NCBI RefSeq assembly: GCF_027942865.1
Contig: NC_134515.1
Location: forward strand, 29,316,449 to 29,380,448
Origin: Odontesthes bonariensis
Lineage: Eukaryota; Chordata; Actinopteri; Atheriniformes; Atherinopsidae
Direction: 5' to 3'
Length of the DNA: 64,000 nucleotides
The notes below the pieces were generated by a model that saw only the letters and a program-made list of their open reading frames with translations, ran no database searches and had not been told where the DNA came from. The position numbers and the translations under genes were made by a program. Position 1 is the first letter of the stretch, and every line of letters starts with the position of its first letter. Positions 35,385-46,000 of the stretch are shown piece after piece.

Positions 35385-36280
35385 AAAATCTTTACATACT
35401 GAGTTATTTCAGGCATACTGCATTTACATCCTCAAGATATAGTTCAATAATATGACCGATAAAGCATTTACAGTAAAGATAACATACAATAAAAGCGGTC
35501 TGAGTCAATAGTTTCAAATCCAATTCATTGAAAGTTCAGTTTACACTTCTCCTTTTTCTGCTCTTGGGAGAGTAGCTCTTTTACCCCCTCAGGTACCTTT
35601 AGTACCCCTCAAACACATGCACACACAAACCAAAATTGGTCCACATGAAGATAGAAAGACTTTCGCAAACACACTCACACAAGGGAACAGTTGGACGACT
35701 GCTGCAGTCCTTTTTCTGTTCCCCCCAAAACACTTTCAAGTATCTTTTGAAATAAACGAGAAAAGCCTAATGACATTAGCCTAAATTTGAAATTTAGTTT
35801 TGCCTTTACTTCTCTCTTGGCTCTGAAATGACCTGAATATATATTTGGCTTTTAGAGCGTATTTACAGCCATAACAACACAATACTACGTGGTCTATGCT
35901 CAAAGTGTGTAGTGCACGGCGGACTGTATGTCTTTTACCTAACCAACAACTATAGGGAACATATCATCAAGGCACATGAAGCTATATATTCTTCTTTTAG
36001 CGTGATATTCAATTAACTTTAACCTGATAAGAGTACTGATAAAAAACACTGAGAAAATTTGGACAAAATCCTTTTGCCACAACACAAACATATTTTACCT
36101 TAAAGTTGGTGCTGACTTAATGTCATGCTTCGGTTACATGTTGTGAAGACTTTGAAATCGTTAACCTGTCTGTGTTATTAAGTCAACATTCTACAACATA
36201 CACGTTCAAAGTAAATTTTCATTAAAAAAATTTGTCAGTCCTCCATAAACAATGAACACATGCATCGAATCCGTTCTTTT

Positions 36281-39200
36281 TTATTTGTAGGTGAAAAAAC
36301 CTTGGCCTTTGGCCTGAGGCGCCATCAACATACAGGCTTGATTCTTGTGTGTGATTTGAATCTGAAAAGAAAAGAAAACAAAAAAATGACAAAACATCTG
36401 ATGGGTTAACAGTATAACCAGAATAAGACATTGAACTCATTCCATTGCTTAAGCTGCCATGGTGTTTCTGTGATTACGCTAAGATGGCAGTCATCGTATT
36501 TATGGCGTCAAGGAGCAATCGTTGATGGCAATGCAAGACAGGGAAGAGCATCATGGGTTATGGTCTTCATTATTGATCAAACACATCTGCATCTTTTGGA
36601 CAGAAAAATCATTGTTTAAAGGAGAAGTTCACTATTTAAGACCTTGAGTCCCAGTTCCAGCTTGTTTATCAAGAATAAGAAACGAGGAGACCATTTTCAC
36701 AACAATAGCTCATATCTATCCATTTTGGCTGTTTTCGCTGGTTCATCCTGCTGCTACAGACAGGGTTCCATTGGGCACTCTGTTCAATGTCCTTAAAACA
36801 ATACTAATGTTAATTTTAAAGAAAAGGTCAACTCACTGGGTGGTTCGTGGATGTTCCTGTGTGTCCCAAAAAAAATTGCGTTGCGAAATAAAAGTTATTT
36901 CTTGCTTTATTTAGCATTTTGTAATCCAATTGTATTCCGTTTGGAAGACTTTTCACTTTCACTTTCACTGTCAGATCACTGCGCCAGGGCTAGAGCCTCA
37001 GACTCAAATATAGAGCAGATGTTTACGTGCGTCGTGATTTAGCATGAAAAATAGTTCCTGAACAGCAAAGAACACGGATTACACGGATGGAAAACCATAA
37101 AATGCGCCGACATTTTTTATTTTAATATCACTAACCACCCGGTGAGTTGACCTTTTCTTTAAAATTAACATTAGTATTGTTTTAAGGACATTGAACAGAG
37201 TGCCCAATGGAACCCTGTCTGTAGCAGCAGGATGGACCAGCGAAAACAGCCAAAATGGATAGAAATGAGCTATTGTTGTTGATAAGTAAGCTGGAACTGG
37301 GACTCAAGGTCTTAAATAGTGAACTTCTCCTTTAAAAGACAAGAAAGACCAGAAGTTTTTCTCCTTCCTTGTTGAATTTTGGATGCACTTACTACAAACG
37401 TCCATAAATGTACTGTGGTCGGGGACCGCATCTCAGCTGCTTTTTTCGCACCCACTCACGACTAATGGTGCCTTAATGAGACTGTAAATGGTGACTCTAC
37501 ACATCGTAGCAAACCGAACAACATCATGGATGTTCAAACCAACATTGACCATAATCTTTACCAACACAAGATTAAAACGTTACTTTTGATCTGTTTACAG
37601 AGTGACCAGTTCTCTTATCCAGATTACGCTGACATTTTTTAGGTCAATTTCTCAGCCGAACACTTGCTGCACGAGGCATAATAGGCGGCATACATCAACT
37701 GTGAGAGAGCTGAATTCATGCAACCCAGGATTCAAATGTCCATTGGTGGTTAGAAATAGCCTGAGGGGAAGTCCCCAGCATTGTTGCAGAGGCCAAACCC
37801 AGAAGCACTATCTGGTTTGTGGTTTTTAGATCGCCACAGTGAGCTATCAAACCTGCTGTAAGTTGCTTTTACATTTGCATTAAAATTTTTCTGTGATTAC
37901 GCTGTATTTACCGTGCAGGGGGGCTGCATCCACGGCTCTCCATCTATCTGCATTGGTAAAGCTTTCGTAGTCCTGGTGTAAAGCACAGGGGGACAAATAA
38001 GGCATTGAACTCCTGAACATGTGTTTAAAATGCTAAAAAGGTACATGTAAATGTCTGTTTTGTGGAAAGCATCGGCCATTGATTGTTCTCGTCCAAAGTC
38101 AACTACAAGGCATCATAGGCCTGAAAGGCCGTGCTTGTTACGTCTGAACATGTTTCTCACCTGATGGTGATCTGCGAAGTCTTTGCGAGCCGCACGGCAC
38201 TCTTGAGGCCAGTGTATATCTGTCCCATCTCCATGGCTCCTTCGAGACCGACCACTTCTAATCGACGGTCACTGAGATCTGACAAGAACACGTGGAAATA
38301 GGGACGCACCGACATGAAAAATAATTTTAGCCTGAGACAAAGCAAGATGGCAGTCATCGTATTTATGGGGTCAGAGTTGATGTCATTTAATATAACAAAA
38401 TAACTGCGTATATGAGGAGCATTTGACAAATCTGCTGGATTATATGTTTGTCCTTAAACTGGCAATCAAAGTGTAAGTCTTGTGAAGTGGCTTATATATT
38501 AGCAAGGAATCACAATCGTGGCCTTTGGATGGATTTCTTGTCTGGAAATGTTGCTTCCAGCAGAAGCTGTCTTCTAGCTTGAGGACTCGGTCAAACAATT
38601 AAAAGTTTAACTTGAATACCTTCCTTGTGAGAACAAAATCAGGCTAAACTTCCGCCAAATGTGTGTTCAGTATCTGCAGATGTGTGAACAGGCAAGTCAG
38701 GACAAGCACTAAATAGATGGGTCAATGTTGTGTTTACAGCTGGTTTTTACTGCCCTCTAGTGGTCAGAAACTATTAGTACGTGCATGTTTCCGTCTCCAA
38801 AACATGAAGTTTGTCACATGGGTGCCAGTTTTATTTCACTGGAAGCTGTGAGTAAATTGCCCTCTTAACACTGCATTTATTGAATAGTCATCCAGTGACA
38901 CATCCAGGAGACAAAAGCAACATTAACATTCATTTGTAATCTGGTAGCTAAAGAGCCACAGCAATCTTGAGCACTGCAATAATGCTTGTGCAGCCTTTAC
39001 GAAAAAAAAAAAACAACAACCACAAAATGCATATGAAACACAACACACGTGCCTCAAAGGTAGCAAACCACAAATGATCTGCTGTCAACTTCATGCTTGT
39101 TCTATATCTGGTTTGGTCACGTTGCTTAGCTGTTTCCAAAATTGGCTAAGATGTTTTAATCATTTGATGACGTTTCAATTCTACAGATTTCTTCAGAGTT

Positions 39201-40053
39201 AATAGTGTTGCTACTGTCATGTTGCATTTTGAGAACTCACATAAACAACAGAAAATGTATGAACAATTAGTTACGCTGCACATAGCAGGTTTGCAGTAAA
39301 TAAAGGAGGCCGTATGATGTTCCTTACTTGTCCACAACAGTGACTTTAGGTGGTATGCTCACCACATTTTATATGTATCTACAACACTGACAAATGGCAG
39401 GAAGGCCGCATCCACACCTGCAGAAAAGAGTACGAGGCCGTCAACCTTATCAGCACGCTCGTGCCCTCGCCATCAATGTTCCACAGATGTACCTGCTATT
39501 GTCACACCTGAGCTCACTCAGAGACTGTTTGGAGAGAGTAGTCAGGAACTAGCAGGTAAAACGTCTGGTGGACCTGTTTTGGAAAAATCCATGCTGCAGT
39601 GCATGATTCCAGCTAGTTTGATTTAGTCAGTGCGTGCTTTGGTGCTTAACAGGTAATGTATGATCGGCTTATCAGCTTTTTAACTGATAACAGCTGCAAC
39701 GGGAAATCTGGATTTAGACTTTGCTAAAAAACTATTAGCTAATGGGCTCTGTAGAGCTAAGGGGAACTGTCACAAACTAGTCACATAATGCAACCAGGTT
39801 TAACATCCCTGTAAAGTGAAGTTGAGGTCGAGGTTGAGGTTGAGTACCTTGGGAAGTCACTTTCAAGATCTCAGGGTTGACGATCACCTCAGGCTCTTCC
39901 TGACTTGTCAATCCCTTAGCGTCCACTTTTTTGGTCTCACCCCACAGATTGGAGCCACCATGCATGCTGGGAATGTTAAGGATGGCCACCCCCTCCAGAG
40001 ACAGGCCACTGAGATCCAGAGGAGTGCCACAGCACTGGAGAAAGTACAGCAAG

Positions 40054-40085
<32 letters not shown>

Positions 40086-43000
40086 CAGAGCATCAGCATA
40101 CTGTCAGTGGAAACATATTTTTAGTAGCTTTTTTTCAAAGCTAAAATGCACATTTGCTGTTCTGGTGCTGCTGATGCTCTGTTCTCACCTCTATTGTCAA
40201 ACCTTCGTTCAGCTTTTTGCAGGAAGCCGAGATGGTTTCTGAGGTGGCAAATTCAAAATACCACAACTTGTTCTTCATTCTGCAGTTACAAAAAAGTGTG
40301 TCTTTTAGGTTTAACTGTTATTTCCCATTCAAAGAACATTTTCTCCTGAAAGAGATAGAGCCATGTGCAGACACTCGCTGCCGCAGACATCTGCTGTTGC
40401 CACCTGCATTTTTTTTTCAGCTTTTAAAAAGGCAAGTAAACGTGAACAGGAAAAAGAAAATATATATATATATATTTTTTTTCCTGTTCACGTTTACTTG
40501 CCTTTTCATATGATGAATAGGATAATCTTGTCCCTGCCTCTTTGTCTGTTTCTGCTGTTCCTCATATGTTCCAACAAAAGTGCATACCTGCTGTTGAATT
40601 TCTGAGGATGTTTTTCCCTCATTGTGTGAAACCGGTGAGCAATGGAAGCATCCTATCAATGCAAACACAATACAGCAATGAGCAAAACAGCATACAACAA
40701 CCTGCCCCCCCCCCACCCCAACCCAAACAAAACACTTCCTCTTCTGTGACATATTTCTGCGACACTCACGACTCCAATAGAGAAGTAGTTGTTGATGATT
40801 TCATATGGCACTGGGTCACCCTCCTCCTCATTCTCATCTGTGATAACCTGCACGGTCCAGCGGTCCATCAGCACCTGAGAGCTCCCCTCGATGTCTTTAA
40901 GTATACGATTCAGACCTTCGCCATCATAACCTGTAAAAAAAAAAAAAAAAATAGAGATAGCAGGAGAGCAATGTAACTGAGTCCCTTCATGGTTACAGAA
41001 GTTACAGAAAGAAATTTGGAGGACTAATGCTTGCGTTGAAGCAATATTTAGAGAGGTGCAACCCTCTCAGTTTTTTCACGAAGCGAAACTCAAGAGTCTC
41101 ATTCATTTCTCACCTCCTCCCCAACGCAGACATCGTGCAAGGTCATTTCCTGTGCCCAGAGGAAGCACAGCGACAGGTGGCCGCACCAGTAGGTTGGCTT
41201 TGTCTGATTGAAAGAAATGGAAAAAAAGTGTATGAATATATTCCACACATGCCTGCTCCGGAGGTTAGCCTAATAAGCTCACCTATCGCGTCTAGAATCC
41301 AGCCAACTGTGCCATCTCCACCGCACACTAAGATTCTGTAGTCCTTCAGATTTCTGAAGAAGCTCAGTCTGAAAAAAGATAATGGCTGTGAGAACTATAA
41401 CAGCGAGGTAAGGAACAGAGCTCAAGTATTCAGCATGTGGTCTGAAATACCTTACCCTGGTCCAGGGCCACCATTTGAGAGGTTGTAAACTTGCCGGGGA
41501 TTCAGCAAATACTGGAATTTACGCAGGACTCTGAAATACACCAACTCAAGCTTAACAATGTACGCCATCACAAAAATTTTTTTTTTCCCCTGAACGATAT
41601 CTTTCTGGACTCACCTTTCCCCCTGCTTGCCGCCACTTTTAGGGTTGACAAACACTAGAAGAGGATGGGTATTTGGCACAGGGATGATCTGTTCATGTAT
41701 AAACATAGGATAGTTATTCGAATTACACAGATGGAAAACAAATGTAATAACTTCTAAGAACTTTTTTTGCAAAGACCTGAAGCACTTGTCCATCAGGAGT
41801 AATATTGAGCTCGCTGTCATCTGTTGACCCAGAGGAGCCATTCTTCACATTGTTTGGTCTCTCCTTTGGAGACAAAAAAAAAGTATGGAGTAAATGAACT
41901 ATGAAAAATGTAATAGATAAATTCTACTACCTTTTGAGGACAACCCCCTCCCGCCCCCCCCAAAAAAACCTCCACTATTTGTCTGTCAAAATGCAAAACC
42001 AATATGAAGGTTGGTACCAACAACAAGAAGCAGCACTGGCTGACGTTATGTTCTGCGTTGGTGTGACAGGTGCTGTTTGTACTGTACATGTTCTTGAGAT
42101 GTGCCGGAAGATAATTCTGTACCTTTATAACAGGATATATTGCCCACGGAGGGAGGATATGATCTCTGAGTGGCCCACAGGTACACTCTCTTGGCTCCTT
42201 GTCTGCACAGTCATCATGAAGCTGGTTAACACAGGTAGGTGACACATTACATAAGCTCTTAAAGCAGTCAAGACTGACAGAAAACAATCTTTATCTTTTA
42301 AAAGATTTCAAAAATATATATTATTTCTTTGTTAGATGGTTACAGTGATAAGAGAGGGGGTAGAAATGAAACCAAATCTCCTTATTGTTCAGTTTACTCC
42401 AGTCAGCCATAACATTGTGACAACCTGTATAATATTGAGAGGGTCCCCTTTTTCACCACCAAAACAGCCCTGACCCATCAAAGCACGGACTCCCCTTTGC
42501 CTCTGATGGCATCCTGTGGTATGTGGCACCAAGCTGTCAGTAGCAGATCCTTGATGGCCTGCATGTTGCTAGGTGAGGCGTCCGTGGATCGGACCGGTTT
42601 GTCCAGTAGCTTCCACAGATGCACGATTGGATTGAAATGTGGAGCATTTGGAGGCCAAATCAACACCTCAAACTCACTGCTATGTTCCTCAAACTATTGT
42701 TGAACAATTTTTTTGCAGTTTAGCAGGACACACGATCCTGCTGAAAGAGGCCACTGTCATCAGCTGACACAGGTTAGCATGGGCTACAAGCAGTAATGCA
42801 CTGTGCGTTCTGACACTTTTCTATTGAAAATAGCAATATCTTATTCAACAATTTGCAGCAGTAGCTCCTCTACTGGATTGCCGGTTCACCGTTTTTACTT
42901 CCTTGGACCCCTTTTGGTAGGTCCTGACTACTGCAGACTGGGGGAACATCCCACAAGAACGGCAGTTGAGGAGATGCTATGACCCAGCTGACTAGCCAAC

Positions 43001-46000
43001 ACAATCTGGCCCTCGTCAACATGCTTGCCCATTTTTCTACTTCAAACACATCAATTTCTAGGACAAGATGTTCACTTGCAGCCTTATATAGCCCAACCCC
43101 AGCCAGGTACCTTACACCAGATGATGTTTTTACTTCACTTGTCCGTGATCATGAAGTTACAGCTGATTAGTCTACTTTCCTTAACTATACACATGGGATT
43201 TAAACAATTCATCTGCCCTATTATCTAGGATGATTTTCAAACTTAATGTAGATCGTAACAAGTCACGACTCTTCTGTAATAACCAGCCACAAGCAGATAG
43301 GTGGCTGTGCTCTTCTGAGGTTTGGTCAGCCGTGCTCCTGTGCATACAAGTGAGAAAGTTTTCATTTGGTCCATTTACAGCCTTGGACCACACAATTTTT
43401 GAGTGAGGTCAAAGGTTTTAAAGTATCAGTTTTGAGTGAGGTCAAAAGGTCGACTCTCACAACGACTCAAAGTAGGATTTAACCCTCGGTGAACTAGTTA
43501 AAACTATGCTATTCAGTTATTTTAGGAACGAATATTTTAGTTTGAAAGATAAGAGTGGTACACTTTTAAATCCTTTGAGTTCTAAAAAAGATCAGTCACA
43601 CACTTGAAAGCTTCCTCACCATGGCATGGCACCACACACAGTGTTTGCCTGTTAAGCCTTGGAGACTCTTGATCTTCTTTTGGCATCTATCGCACTTCCT
43701 AGAATCACAGTTCCCACTCACCCAGTCATGCGCTGGAATCTGTGAAGTGGGAAGCAAGTCCACACGTAGAAGCGTTAAGGTAAAGGATAAATACAAGCAC
43801 TGGCTATGTATGTTAATGTACAGGTTGCCATGGAGACACGAACATACCCCCGTTTCTTTCTTTGACTTCACATACGTCCTGGTACAAGGAGCTGGGTTCC
43901 TGTTAGCACAGCGTCCGTGGACTGTGTATTTACAGCCTGCACATAATTCAATTGTCATATGAATCTTGAGTAGAAATCACTATGTCAAATAAAAAGCTGG
44001 CAGCAGAGTTATAATTAAACCAAAAAATGTTTAAAATCGGGAAATCTTTTGAGAAATGTCACTGCAGTGTCGCCCTCCTCTGGTGGGTTCAGGTACTCAC
44101 AGGTGCAACACAGCCCTTGCTTCCTCAAACCCAGCAGCATGCTATGGCACACGTTGCAGTACACAGGCTTATTAAAATTTTTCATCCTCCAAAGGTGCTG
44201 CCCGTCCGTTTGGGTCATCTGATCGTTCAAGGAGCAATCGTTGATGACAATGCAAGACAGGGAAGAGCATCATGGGTTATGGTCTTCATTATTGATCAAA
44301 CACATCTGCATCTTTTGGACAGAAAAATCATTGTTTAAAGGAGAAGTTCACTATTTAAGACCTTGAGTCCCAGTTCCAGCTTGTTTATCAAGAATAAGAA
44401 ATGAGGAGACCATTTTCACAACAATAGCTCATTTCTATCCATTTTGGCTGTTTTCGCTGGTCCATCCTGCTGCTACAAACAGGGTTCCATTGGGCACTCT
44501 GTTCAATGTCCTTAAAACAATACTAATGTTAATTTTAAAGAAAAGGTCAACTCACCGGGTGGTTCGTGGATGTTCCTGTGTGTCCCAAAAAAAATTGCAT
44601 TGCGAAATAAAAGTTATTTCTTGCTTTATTTAGCATTTTGTAATCCAATTGTATTCCGTTTGGAAGACTTTTCACTTTCACTTTCACTGTCAGATCACTG
44701 CGCCAGGGCTAGAGCCTCAGACTCAAATATAGAGCGGATGTTTACGTGCGTCGTGATTTAGCATGAAAAATAGTTCCTGAACAGCAAAAAACACGGATTA
44801 CACGGATGGAAAACCATAAAATGCGCCGACATTTTTTTTTTTAATATCACTAACCACCCGGTGAGTTGACCTTTTCTTTAAAATTAACATTAGTATTGTT
44901 TTAAGGACATTGAACAGAGTGCCCAATGGAACCCTGTCTGTAGCAGCAGGATGGACCAGCGAAAACAGCCAAAATGGATAGAAATGAGCTATTGTTGTGA
45001 AAATGGTCTCCTCATTTCTTATTCTTGATAAACAAGCTGGAACTGGGACTCAAGGTCTTAAATAGTGAACTTCTCCTTTAAAAGACAAGAAAGACCAGAA
45101 GTTTTTCTCCTTCCTTGTTGAATTTTGGATGCACTTACTACAAACGTCCATAAATGTACTGTGGTCGGGGACCGCATCTCAGCTGCTTTTTTCGCACCCA
45201 CTCACGACTAATGGTGCCTTAATGAGACTGTAAATGGTGACTCTACACATCGTAGCAAACCGAACAACATCATGGATGTTCAAACCAACATTGACCATAA
45301 TCTTTACCAACACAAGATTAAAACGTTACTTTTGATCTGTTTACAGAGTGACCAGTTCTCTTATCCAGATTACGCTGACATTTTTTAGGTCAATTTTTCA
45401 GCCGAACACTTGCTGCACGAGGCATAATAGGCGGCATACATCAACTGTGAGAGAGCTGAATTCATGCAACCCAGGATTCAAATGTCCATTGGTGGTTAGA
45501 AATAGCCTGAGGGGAAGTCCCCAGCATTGTTGCAGAGGCCAAACCCAGAAGCACTATCTGGTTTGTGGTTTTTAGATCGCCACAGTGAGCTATCAAACCT
45601 GCTGTAAGTTGCTTTTACATTCGCATTAATAGGCTCATAACGCAAATCTGATCCGTCCTCGGTATGAGACTACCATTTTTATGAATAAAACCTACATTAA
45701 AATTATTAATTTCTTTAGTCCAATAAAGTGCATTAGCACTAAAAATGGATATTTTATGCAAGCACTTAGATGGTGCAGAGTAAGTGGAAAAACACTACAG
45801 CATTATGATGGTGCAGAGCTTGCATGAGGGGGGGGTGACATTACCACACCCTGTAACACTGAGTCGGCATAAAGGCCCTCAGAGACAGGGAGGAGGAGGC
45901 AAAGGACAGAGGAGTGGCACACAAGGCCAGGGTTACACAAGAGCAGTTACAACTTGGTGAGACACCTGCTGTAAAAATGAAATATGTCTGAGCTCTGCTT

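Larger units (their letters stand above)
36281..41863 (-). other. dgka: dgka exons 12-23: catalytic and accessory domains
   Basis: Residues 343-733. Exon 12 is a variable acidic/serine linker. The catalytic domain runs from [20 protein letters not shown] through CGGDGTVGW (nucleotide-binding glycine motif, residues 436-444) to [18 protein letters not shown]. The accessory domain includes [49 protein letters not shown] and [15 protein letters not shown]. The last exon ends in FFTYK, unlike the mammalian end (FFGFLS), a small divergence at the extreme C terminus. Confidence 0.93.

Noticed and set aside
36851..37042. 63-codon plus-strand frame repeated at 44570-44761
   Set aside because: It is the unique centre of foldback element C and changes no more slowly at codon positions than the rest; no sign of a gene.
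37602..37829. 75-codon plus-strand frame repeated at 45348-45575
   Set aside because: Part of the duplicated 1.4-kb block. The two copies keep the frame because they are nearly identical, not because of a recognisable protein.
40542..40976. 144-codon plus-strand frame
   Set aside because: Antisense to dgka exons 17 and 18; the minus-strand reading continues the kinase in phase.
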